DNA of 5,133 bases, taken from Synergistaceae bacterium. Its GTDB lineage: Bacteria; Synergistota; Synergistia; Synergistales; Synergistaceae. How positions within the stretch are numbered: position 1 is the stretch's first letter; every line of letters begins with the position of its first letter. Below, one piece after another: positions 1-5,133 of this stretch. The notes beneath the pieces are model-generated. The model was not told the DNA's origin. It was given only the letters and a program-made list of their open reading frames with translations, and ran no database searches. The stretch is taken from assembly GCA_031271065.1 (NCBI GenBank), contig JAISWP010000248.1:1-5133 (forward strand), in the 5' to 3' direction. The translations under genes were made by a program, and so were the position numbers.

Positions 1-1
1 G

Positions 2-544
2 GAGTTCGCGGACAAATACCCGCGGACCCTGGGCGGCGGCGAACGCCAGCTGGTCTCCGCGGCGAGGGCTCTTGCCTCGAATCCGTCCCTGCTGATCCTG
101 GACGAACCCACCTCGGCGCTGGACGTATCCATACAGGCAAAGGTCATAAGCAAACTGACAGACCTGCAGAAAGAGCTCAGCCTCTCTTATCTTTTCATAA
201 CCCACGACCTGAGCCTCATGCGCAACGTGGCAGACAGGGTGGCGATCCTGTACCTGGGCAGAATGTGCGAGGAGGCCCCTGCCGCCGAATTTTTCGAGAA
301 ACCCCTCCACCCTTATACACAGATGCTGCTCTCGTCGATCCCGGTGGCGACCCCCGAGGAAGAGGAACTGAAACCGGTCAGAATAATCTCGTCCGGAGAG
401 ATACCGAGCCCCGTCAACGTCCCCCCAGGCTGCGCTTTCCACCAGCGCTGCCGCAGCAGAATGTCCTTATGCGAAGCGAAGCGCCCGGCGATGAGGGAGG
501 TATCGCGCGGGCACTCGGTCTGCTGTCACCTTTTCGGAGACTAG
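2..544 (+). CDS. Oligopeptide/dipeptide ABC transporter ATP-binding protein, 3' part (5' end outside the window)
   Basis: This is the C-terminal 180 residues of an ABC ATPase of the DppD/DppF/OppD/OppF group, which powers uptake of peptides or related solutes (nickel, glycosides) from the cytoplasmic face of the membrane. Visible residues include the signature segment LGGGERQ (10-16), Walker B LLILDEP (30-36), the D-loop SALD (38-41) and the switch histidine in FITHDL (H68). The family's C-terminal extension follows: HPYTQMLLSSIP near 103-113, then a cysteine pattern with C144, C150, C157 and C175 (GCAFHQRC ... GHSVCCH). That tail identifies the oligopeptide subgroup. Walker A and the Q-loop lie upstream of the window. 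The signature is atypical, with glycine where LSGGQ has serine. The gene ends at TAG 542-544 and converges on metY. The family is sure; the substrate, and which of the paired ATPases this is, cannot be told. Confidence 0.93.
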   Translation, partial: EFADKYPRTLGGGERQLVSAARALASNPSLLILDEPTSALDVSIQAKVISKLTDLQKELSLSYLFITHDLSLMRNVADRVAILYLGRMCEEAPAAEFFEKPLHPYTQMLLSSIPVATPEEEELKPVRIISSGEIPSPVNVPPGCAFHQRCRSRMSLCEAKRPAMREVSRGHSVCCHLFGD

Positions 545-563
545 AGCGGATTTGACGGTAAAA

Positions 564-606
564 TCATCGGCATACTCCCCGGTTTCTGCCGTAAGTATGC
601 CGATGA
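564..606. terminator. Perfect 13-bp inverted repeat between convergent genes, probable bidirectional terminator
   Basis: Bases 564-576 (tcatcggcatact) are the exact reverse complement of 594-606, with a 17-base loop that contains a further 3-bp pairing (580-582 with 589-591). It lies 19 bases after the + strand ABC gene stop and 24 bases downstream of the metY stop, where a terminator for both is expected. Read on the minus strand, the stem is followed by TTTT (563-560) and then ACC, a short U-tract. On the + strand no U-tract follows. It is therefore a better intrinsic terminator for the minus-strand operon than for the peptide-transporter gene. A protein-binding palindrome is the alternative, but the convergent position argues for termination or mRNA 3'-end protection. 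Confidence 0.7.
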
Positions 607-630
607 CCGATGACTGCCGCGCGAAAATCC

Positions 631-1920
631 TTACCTGATTGCCTCGAAGCCCTGGCTCAGGTCGTCTATTATGTCGTCGATGTGTTCCGTTCCGATGGAG
701 AGCCGCACGGTGCTGGGATTGATGCCGGACGCGCTCAGTTCGCTCTCGCTCATCTGGGAGTGAGTGGTGGAGGCCGGGTGGATCACGAGAGATTTCACGT
801 CCGCCACGTTCGCCAGAAGAGAGAAGAGATGCAGCTCCTCCGTGAAGCGCTTGGCCTTTTCAGCGCCGCCTTTGATCTCAAAGGTGAAGATCGACGCGCC
901 GCCTTTGGGGAAGTATTTTTTGTAGAGCAGATGATCCCTGTGTTCCGGCAGCGCGGGATGGTTGACCAGTTCGACCTGGGGATGCTTTTTGAGCCATTCG
1001 ACCACCTTCAGGGTGTTCTCCACGTGGCGCTCCACCCGCAGCGACAGGGTTTCAAGACCTTGCAGGAAAAGAAACGCGTTGAATGGCGACAGCGCTGAAC
1101 CGGTGTCGCGCAGCAGGGTCGTCCTGGCCTTGATGATATACGCCAGATTTCCCACCGCGTCGGTGAACACCACTCCGTGATAGCTGTGGTTGGGCCTGCT
1201 CAGGCCGGGGAACTTGTCGTTCTGCGCCCAGTCGAACTGGCCGCCGTCCACGATGACGCCGCCTATGGAAGTGCCGTGCCCGCCGATGAACTTGGTCGCC
1301 GAATGGACAACTATGTCGACACCGTACTCGATCGGACGGAGCAGGTAGGGCGTGGCGAAAGTGCTGTCGACGATGACCGGGATGCCGTGCCTGTGGGCTA
1401 TGGCGACGACCGCCTCTATGTCGACTATGCTGGCGTTCGGGTTCCCCACCGTCTCGAAAAAGAGGGCCTTCGTGTTCGGCTTTACGGCCCGTTCGAAGTT
1501 CGTCGGGTCGCTGCCGTCGATGAAGGAGATATCCACCCCCATATCCCTGAACGTGTTCGCGAAAAGGTTGTAGGTCCCGCCGTAGAGCTGGTTGTCGGAG
1601 ACGATATGGTCGCCGCTTTTCGTTATGTTCTGCACCGCGTATGTGACGGCGGCAGCGCCGGAAGAGGTCGCCAGCGCGGCGGCGCCCTTCTCCAGAGCCG
1701 CTATCCGCTGCTCGAATATGTCCCAGGTGGGGTTCATTATCCTGGTGTAGATGTTGCCGGGCTCCACCAGGGCAAAGCGGTCGGCCGCCGACTTCGACGA
1801 GGGGAATACGTAGGACGTGGTCTGGTAGATAGGCACCGCCCGGGCGTCGGTCGCCGGGTCGGGCTTCTCCTGCCCGGCGTGGACCTGGATCGTTTCGAAC
1901 TTGTAATTTCTGTTTGACAT
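631..1920 (-). CDS. metY: O-acetyl-L-homoserine sulfhydrylase (O-acetylhomoserine aminocarboxypropyltransferase)
   Basis: This is a cytosolic PLP enzyme of the Cys/Met-metabolism family. It converts O-acetylhomoserine plus sulfide to homocysteine and acetate; many members also accept methanethiol and make methionine directly. Counted from the ATG at 1920, the product is 429 residues, the usual full length for MetY. The N-terminus (ETIQVHAGQEKPDPATDARA, 9-28) is typical of the family. Visible motifs are YTR (58-60) for phosphate contact from the partner subunit, SSGAAA (86-91), Y113 for ring stacking, D185 for the pyridine nitrogen, Schiff-base lysine K210 in HSATKFIGGHG, and R406 in RLSIG for the substrate carboxylate. 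The start is set by a strong AAGGAGG six bases upstream and by the family N-terminus. The frame nevertheless stays open upstream into the Fe-S gene, so a fused 713-residue product is also possible. It is the last gene of the minus-strand cluster. Confidence 0.95.
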   Translation of the reverse strand: MSNRNYKFETIQVHAGQEKPDPATDARAVPIYQTTSYVFPSSKSAADRFALVEPGNIYTRIMNPTWDIFEQRIAALEKGAAALATSSGAAAVTYAVQNITKSGDHIVSDNQLYGGTYNLFANTFRDMGVDISFIDGSDPTNFERAVKPNTKALFFETVGNPNASIVDIEAVVAIAHRHGIPVIVDSTFATPYLLRPIEYGVDIVVHSATKFIGGHGTSIGGVIVDGGQFDWAQNDKFPGLSRPNHSYHGVVFTDAVGNLAYIIKARTTLLRDTGSALSPFNAFLFLQGLETLSLRVERHVENTLKVVEWLKKHPQVELVNHPALPEHRDHLLYKKYFPKGGASIFTFEIKGGAEKAKRFTEELHLFSLLANVADVKSLVIHPASTTHSQMSESELSASGINPSTVRLSIGTEHIDDIIDDLSQGFEAIR

Positions 1921-2772
1921 GATGAACCTCCTTCTTTTCAGATAAAATTCGGTCCCGTTTCTCTCGCGGGAACCGTAATTCTGCAGATGACGCAAACCCG
2001 TTTCGGATATGGACTCTCCCGCGAATATGCTCCGATCACGCCCCACCGGACAGGACATGACGCAGACCCCGCAGGGATACCGCATTTCGTCGCGCAGGAA
2101 CTTGTGATACTTGGCGCATCTGTACCGCTCCATGTCGGCTATGTGCGTGCCGGGCCTCGCTGTGAAGGCGCCGATTGGGCAGACCTTCGCGCATCTGCCG
2201 CAGCCCGAGCATAACTCGTCTTCGAGCATGGGGTCCGGCGGAATCAGCGCGTCCGTGATGACGGAGACCAGACGCACCCTGGGGCCGTACTCCCTAGTGA
2301 TGAGGCAGTGATTTGCCCCGATGGAGCCGAGCCCCGCGTACTTTCCGGCCAGAACCTGCGAAAACGCGGCCTCCGGCTTTTCCACTAAAGCCCCTATCTC
2401 GCCGTATCCATCCCTTGGGAAAAAGTGCGCCCTGAAACCCAGGGAAAAGAGCGTGATCGAAAGACGGTAGGCAGCCTCGTCCAGCATACGGTTTGCAGTA
2501 TTATACAACTCGGAATAGAAATTTGACGGGGTCGACTCCCCCATCGACAAAAATATCGGCGTGCCCCCCGTTATCACGGTCCTGCTCCAGGGCCAGATGT
2601 TCCGGGGAAAATAATTCTCCCTGGGCTCGGAAGGCGCGGGAGAACCTGGCAGAGAGGGCATAGCCGCGGACCCTTCCTCCCAGCGCTCCGTGCCGGCAAA
2701 GCCGAGCAGAGTCACACCGAGACGCTTTGCCTCCGATATGATCCTGCCCTTCAGTTCCTCTCCGTCCGTCAT
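1921..2772 (-). CDS. QueG-like double [4Fe-4S] cluster protein (epoxyqueuosine reductase family, short form), no stop codon of its own
   Basis: The 284 codons before the metY ATG encode a soluble iron-sulfur protein of the COG1600 / epoxyqueuosine-reductase-like group. The core KYAGLGSIGANHCLITREYGP (144-164) corresponds to the AGLGWIGKN region of QueG. Eight cysteines follow as two ferredoxin-like clusters: C188, C191, C194, C198 (CSGCGRCAKVCP) and C219, C234, C237, C241 (CGVCVMSCP). The HEAT-like C-terminal repeat of full QueG is absent. The VDxxP region that carries QueG's catalytic aspartate appears to read E125-I-G-A, so genuine epoxyqueuosine reduction is doubtful and an electron-transfer or reductase role on another substrate is likelier. 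The ATG at 2772 is three bases after the permease stop with only a weak Shine-Dalgarno. Family-like sequence seems to end near HLQNYGS (262-268). About 16 linker residues follow and the frame runs straight into MetY. The true substrate is unknown. Confidence 0.85.
1927..1933 (-). promoter_or_regulatory. Strong Shine-Dalgarno sequence of metY
   Basis: On the minus strand the sequence reads AGAAGGAGG, six bases and then ATG (1920-1918). It is a near-perfect anti-16S match and the strongest ribosome binding site visible in the window. It lies inside the open frame of the upstream Fe-S module, where it encodes the Lys-Arg-Arg-Arg stretch. This is the main evidence that metY is translated independently from its own start. 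Confidence 0.85.
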
Positions 2773-2775
2773 CCT

Positions 2776-3543
2776 TTACACTTCTTTCCACGACGTGAAG
2801 TATTTTTCGGCCCTGTGGAGTATCCAGTTCAACCCGATGCCCAGTATGGCGAGTCCGACGATGCCGCCGTACATTTCCGGCACGTTGAAGGTCTCCTCGG
2901 AATAGAGCACGAGGTACCCCAGGCCCGAGGACGCGCCGATCATCTCGGCGGCCACCACGGCCATGACGCAGTACGAACCGCCCAGGCGTATCCCGGTGAA
3001 AATTTCCGGCGCGGCGGCGGGGATGATTATATTGATGAAGATGAAGGCCTTCGACGCGCCCATCGACTTTGCCGAGCGGATCAGCACCGGGTCCACGTTC
3101 TTGACGCCGGAGCTGGTGTTGAGCAGCACCGGCCAGAGGGAGGCCCAGAAGATGATTATGGTCTTCGACAGTTCTCCGAGACCGAAAAGCAGTATGAACA
3201 CAGGAAAGAGGGCGAAGGCCGACATCTGCCTGAACGCCTGAAAGAGCAGGTCGAGTATCCTGTCGATGCGCCTGAAATATCCTATGAAAAGCCCCAGCAC
3301 AACTCCCACGGCGACGGAGACCAGAAGCCCGAGCATCACGCGCCGGAGGCTGATGAGCGCATGCCTCGCCAGTTCGCCGCGCAGCGCCAGAAGCCACAGG
3401 GCGCCAAACACCCGGGACGGCGGCGCGAGATACGTGCTCCTCACCCATCCCAGCCTCGGCGCGGCTTCCCACAGTATGAAAAACAATATGAGCCCGACGC
3501 TGCGCGAAAATATATCCCCGGCCCTGTACAATTTCTCTTTCAC
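2776..3543 (-). CDS. ABC transporter permease, nitrate/sulfonate/taurine class (SsuC/TauC-like)
   Basis: This is an inner-membrane permease of 255 residues, normal for the family, forming the channel of the importer encoded by the adjoining ATPase and binding-protein genes. About six hydrophobic segments are visible, near residues 13-28, 70-90, 107-121, 126-143, 189-203 and 224-242. The cytoplasmic coupling (EAA) loop is at about 156-188, read as RSAKSMGAS ... IIIPAAAPEIFTGIRLG, with the invariant G of the MGAS element and the P of IIIP. I chose the GTG at 3543-3541 because the family N-terminus begins there, it overlaps the ATPase stop (TGA 3542-3540) as GTGA, and a purine-rich GGGGGA stands six bases upstream. 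An upstream in-frame ATG at 3789 would add 82 residues of low-complexity charged sequence that merely shadows the ATPase gene. The stop is TAA 2778-2776, three bases before the Fe-S gene. The substrate is not readable from the sequence. Confidence 0.93.
   Translation of the reverse strand: MKEKLYRAGDIFSRSVGLILFFILWEAAPRLGWVRSTYLAPPSRVFGALWLLALRGELARHALISLRRVMLGLLVSVAVGVVLGLFIGYFRRIDRILDLLFQAFRQMSAFALFPVFILLFGLGELSKTIIIFWASLWPVLLNTSSGVKNVDPVLIRSAKSMGASKAFIFINIIIPAAAPEIFTGIRLGGSYCVMAVVAAEMIGASSGLGYLVLYSEETFNVPEMYGGIVGLAILGIGLNWILHRAEKYFTSWKEV
3540..3543 (-). promoter_or_regulatory. GTGA stop/start overlap coupling ATPase and permease translation
   Basis: The ATPase stop TGA and the permease start GTG share four bases (GTGA on the minus strand). 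Such overlaps usually reflect translational coupling, which suits subunits needed together in one membrane complex. This overlap also decides the permease start. Confidence 0.8.
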
Positions 3544-4343
3544 AGATATCCCCCGTAACTTTGCACCTTGAGGACTTCGTCCTGCAGCATGCCCCAAAGG
3601 TTCTTCCTGATCTTCGCGAACTCCGCGGAGTTGCGTATATCCTCGGTCCGCGGCCTGGGCAGGTCGATCTCGATGATCTCCTTTATATGGCCCGGCCTGG
3701 CGCTCATAAAAGCAACCCTGTCCGACATCAGTATCGCCTCGTCGATGCTGTGGGTCACGAACACGATGGTTTTCTTGTCGGTCTCCCATATCCGAAGCAG
3801 CTCTATCTGGAGGTTCTCCCTGGTCTGGGCGTCCAAGGCCGCGAAGGGCTCGTCCATCAGCAGCAGGTCAGGCTGGTAAGCGAGCACCCTGGCGATGGCG
3901 ATCCGCTGTTTCATCCCCCCGGAAAGCTGATGGGGATATTGATTTTCGAAGGCCGCCAGCCCGACGAGTTCGAGATATTGCCTCGCGGTCCTGCGCCTCT
4001 CATGTTTGGGAATGTGACGTATCTCGAGGCCGACCTCGAGATTTTTTATCACCGTGCGCCACGGAAGCAGGGCATAGCTCTGGAAAACTATGCCTCTGCT
4101 GAAACTCCGCTCCTGCAGCTGTCTGCCGTCGACGAGGATGTCTCCGCCGTCGTATTTATCCAGCCCGGCCAGAATGCTGAGGAATGTCGACTTGCCGCAG
4201 CCGGAGGGCCCCAGAAGCGAGAGAAACTCCCCCTCGTTTATGTCCAGATCGAAACCCTCCAGTACCTTGAGCCGCTCTTTCCTGCCCAGGGTATTTCTGA
4301 TCTGAAATTCGCGGTTCACTCCCCGGGCCTGGATTTTCGCCAC
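3540..4343 (-). CDS. ABC transporter ATP-binding protein, nitrate/sulfonate/taurine class (SsuB/TauB-like)
   Basis: This is the cytoplasmic ATPase subunit of the importer, 267 residues and complete. All the ABC motifs are intact: Walker A GPSGCGKST (45-53), Q-loop Q88 in VFQSYALLPW, signature LSGGMKQ (140-146), Walker B LLLMDEP (160-166), the ALD D-loop (169-171) and switch histidine H198 in VTHSIDEA. The VFQ..ALLPW and FVTHSIDEA wording is characteristic of the SsuB/TauB/NrtD group. The C-terminal segment after about 215 (RPGHIKEIIEIDLPRPR) is also typical. The start is GTG at 4343-4341, the only initiator-type codon between the in-frame TAG that ends the binding-protein gene and the conserved N-terminus. 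A GTG eight codons further in is a less likely alternative. Its Shine-Dalgarno is poor (a GGCGG run), and the 12-base gap after the upstream stop suggests coupled translation. It overlaps the permease by four bases. Confidence 0.95.
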   Translation of the reverse strand: MAKIQARGVNREFQIRNTLGRKERLKVLEGFDLDINEGEFLSLLGPSGCGKSTFLSILAGLDKYDGGDILVDGRQLQERSFSRGIVFQSYALLPWRTVIKNLEVGLEIRHIPKHERRRTARQYLELVGLAAFENQYPHQLSGGMKQRIAIARVLAYQPDLLLMDEPFAALDAQTRENLQIELLRIWETDKKTIVFVTHSIDEAILMSDRVAFMSARPGHIKEIIEIDLPRPRTEDIRNSAEFAKIRKNLWGMLQDEVLKVQSYGGYL

Positions 4344-4355
4344 TTCGGGCCGCCG

Positions 4356-5133
4356 CTATGATTTATTCGCCGGATTATGCTGATTTGTGAACACCTGCTC
4401 GGGCTTCACCTGTCCCGGGTTTATCTTCCGCTCGGCCTCGAGGCGGTCCAGCCAGTACCGGATGTTCTCGTCCGGGATGATCTGCTCCTCGTAAAATTCG
4501 AACATCTCCGTCTCCTCGATCTTGAAGCCGAACCGCTTCGCCATGAGCTGCCGGGCTTCTTCCCTGTGAGTGTTGTTCCACTGGGCGGCTTTGGAGAGTA
4601 TGGCGGTCAGTTCAGCCACCGCTTCGGGATATTTCTCGAGAAAACCGCCGCTCACCGAATACGGGCACATGCCGCTTATGCCTCCGTCGATGTCCCAGTC
4701 GCTGAAAAGGAGACGGAAGTCTTTGGTATTGGCGCTGGCCCTGCCCGACGAAAGAGGATGGATGATCGCCACATCCGTGTCGCCGCGGAGGAGAGGCACT
4801 TCCTGTTCTGAGTCCGGCGCGGTGATCATGCGGATGCTCGCCGGATCGACGCCGTTATCCTGGCAGTATTTCTTCGTGACGTATTCCGAACAGGCGCCGA
4901 AGCTGTTGATGCCAAGGGTCCTGCCCTGAAAATCCTTTATCGATTTGATAGGGGAATCGGTCCTCACAAAATATTTCATGTGGGGATCGCGCTGGGTCGA
5001 CTTGCTTCCGGCGGCGAATATCTTTATATCGGCTCCGGAAGCCACCGCCGCTATCACGAGGGGCGTGTGCCGGTTCGCCACGTCCAGGTCTCCGGTGGTG
5101 AGGGCTGGTATCATCTGCCCCGCCGCTACCTGC
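4356..5133 (-). CDS. ABC transporter substrate-binding protein, SsuA/TauA/NMT1-like (5' end outside the window)
   Basis: This is the C-terminal 258 residues of the extracytoplasmic ligand-binding subunit of the importer. The frame is open to the right edge and the signal peptide and first lobe are missing, so the internal ATG at 5114 is not the start. Family features include GDLDVA followed by a hydrophobic helix (VIAAVASGADIKIFAAGS), the SIKDFQGRTLGINSFGACSEYVTKKY segment typical of NrtA/SsuA/TauA-type proteins where a second-lobe helix follows the ligand site, and GDTDVAIIHP further on. The C-terminal half after about residue 165 is helical (PEAVAELTAILSKAAQW ... REEARQLMAKRFG). The gene ends at TAG 4358-4356, 12 bases before the ATPase GTG, and is the first gene of the visible cluster; any promoter lies off the window. 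Ligand specificity within the nitrate/sulfonate/taurine/thiamine-precursor range cannot be assigned, and the location of MetY downstream only hints at a sulfur compound. Confidence 0.9.
   Translation of the reverse strand, partial: QVAAGQMIPALTTGDLDVANRHTPLVIAAVASGADIKIFAAGSKSTQRDPHMKYFVRTDSPIKSIKDFQGRTLGINSFGACSEYVTKKYCQDNGVDPASIRMITAPDSEQEVPLLRGDTDVAIIHPLSSGRASANTKDFRLLFSDWDIDGGISGMCPYSVSGGFLEKYPEAVAELTAILSKAAQWNNTHREEARQLMAKRFGFKIEETEMFEFYEEQIIPDENIRYWLDRLEAERKINPGQVKPEQVFTNQHNPANKS

Larger units (their letters stand above)
631..2772 (-). other. Continuous 713-codon open frame joining the Fe-S module and MetY
   Basis: From the ATG at 2772 to the TAA at 633-631 there is no in-frame stop. 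Residues 1-284 are the double-cluster Fe-S module plus a basic linker (YLKRRRFI), and residue 285 is the initiator methionine of a full-length MetY. Ribosomes starting at 2772 would make a fusion, while those using the embedded Shine-Dalgarno would make MetY alone. In the +1 frame of the linker a TGA occurs at 1940-1938, 17 bases before the metY ATG. That is where a normal stop for the upstream gene would sit, so a one-base indel in the linker could explain the open frame. I list the two modules as separate CDS entries because each matches a family at its usual length. Confidence 0.75.

Noticed and set aside
600..613. Tandem repeat of ccgatga (two copies) beside the hairpin
   Set aside because: Two 7-base copies, one of them overlapping the stem arm, are too short to be called a meaningful repeat.
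610..1098. 162-codon + strand open frame beginning in the convergent gap
   Set aside because: Nearly all of it is antisense to the 3' half of metY, and no ribosome binding site or motif supports it.
1177..1917. 246-codon + strand open frame opposite metY
   Set aside because: It is an antisense shadow of a strongly conserved gene in GC-rich DNA. The translation is rich in Val, Gly and Arg with no recognisable motif.
2501..3472. 323-codon minus-strand open frame spanning the permease and Fe-S genes
   Set aside because: It overlaps two well-supported genes in a different frame and its product is Arg/Gly/His-rich, typical of an out-of-frame shadow.
3544..3789. 82-residue N-terminal extension of the permease starting at an upstream ATG
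   Set aside because: The extra residues are charged, low-complexity and lie wholly over the ATPase coding region in another frame. The family N-terminus and a GTGA overlap fix the start at 3543.
3561..4361. 266-codon + strand open frame opposite the ATPase gene
   Set aside because: It is antisense to a complete ABC ATPase with every motif intact. The translation has no family features.
5112..5114. ATG as the start of the substrate-binding protein
   Set aside because: The frame is open upstream to the window edge, and the signal peptide and first lobe are missing, so this is an internal methionine.

Overview
This window holds five gene modules, two of them cut by its edges, from a GC-rich bacterium that is probably an anaerobe. 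The anaerobe suggestion rests on a protein predicted to carry two 4Fe-4S clusters and on an O-acetylhomoserine sulfhydrylase that uses free sulfide. Frequent ATA (Ile) and AGG/AGA (Arg) codons in GC-rich coding DNA would suit a lineage such as Synergistota, but that is a weak guess and no marker gene fixes the taxon.

Layout. On the + strand, bases 2-544 are the 3' end of an oligopeptide/dipeptide-type ABC ATPase gene that enters from the left. It converges on a minus-strand gene cluster. Between the two sets of stop codons lies an 86-base gap containing a perfect 13-bp inverted repeat, probably a terminator shared by both directions. Everything from 631 to the right edge is one tightly packed minus-strand cluster. 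In transcription order (right to left) it reads: substrate-binding protein (partial), ATPase, permease, double-[4Fe-4S] QueG-like protein, and O-acetylhomoserine sulfhydrylase (MetY). Spacings are 12 nt (binding protein to ATPase), a 4-nt GTGA overlap (ATPase to permease) and 3 nt (permease to Fe-S protein). The Fe-S reading frame then has no stop codon at all and runs in frame into metY. No gene-free stretch exceeds 86 bases, and I saw no RNA genes, mobile elements, CRISPR arrays or long repeats.

How the genes may work together. The first three genes form a complete importer of the nitrate/sulfonate/taurine (SsuABC/TauABC) class. The last two encode a redox protein resembling epoxyqueuosine reductase and an enzyme that fixes sulfide or a thiol into homocysteine or methionine. 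One reading is an anaerobic organosulfur scavenging operon, in which an organosulfur compound is imported, its sulfur is released reductively, and MetY assimilates it. The individual families are well supported, but the shared pathway is inference.

The most unusual feature is the uninterrupted 713-codon frame joining the Fe-S module to MetY, with a strong Shine-Dalgarno sequence for metY embedded in the linker. It could be a real fusion with a second internal start, a recent loss of the upstream stop, or a single-base sequencing or assembly error.
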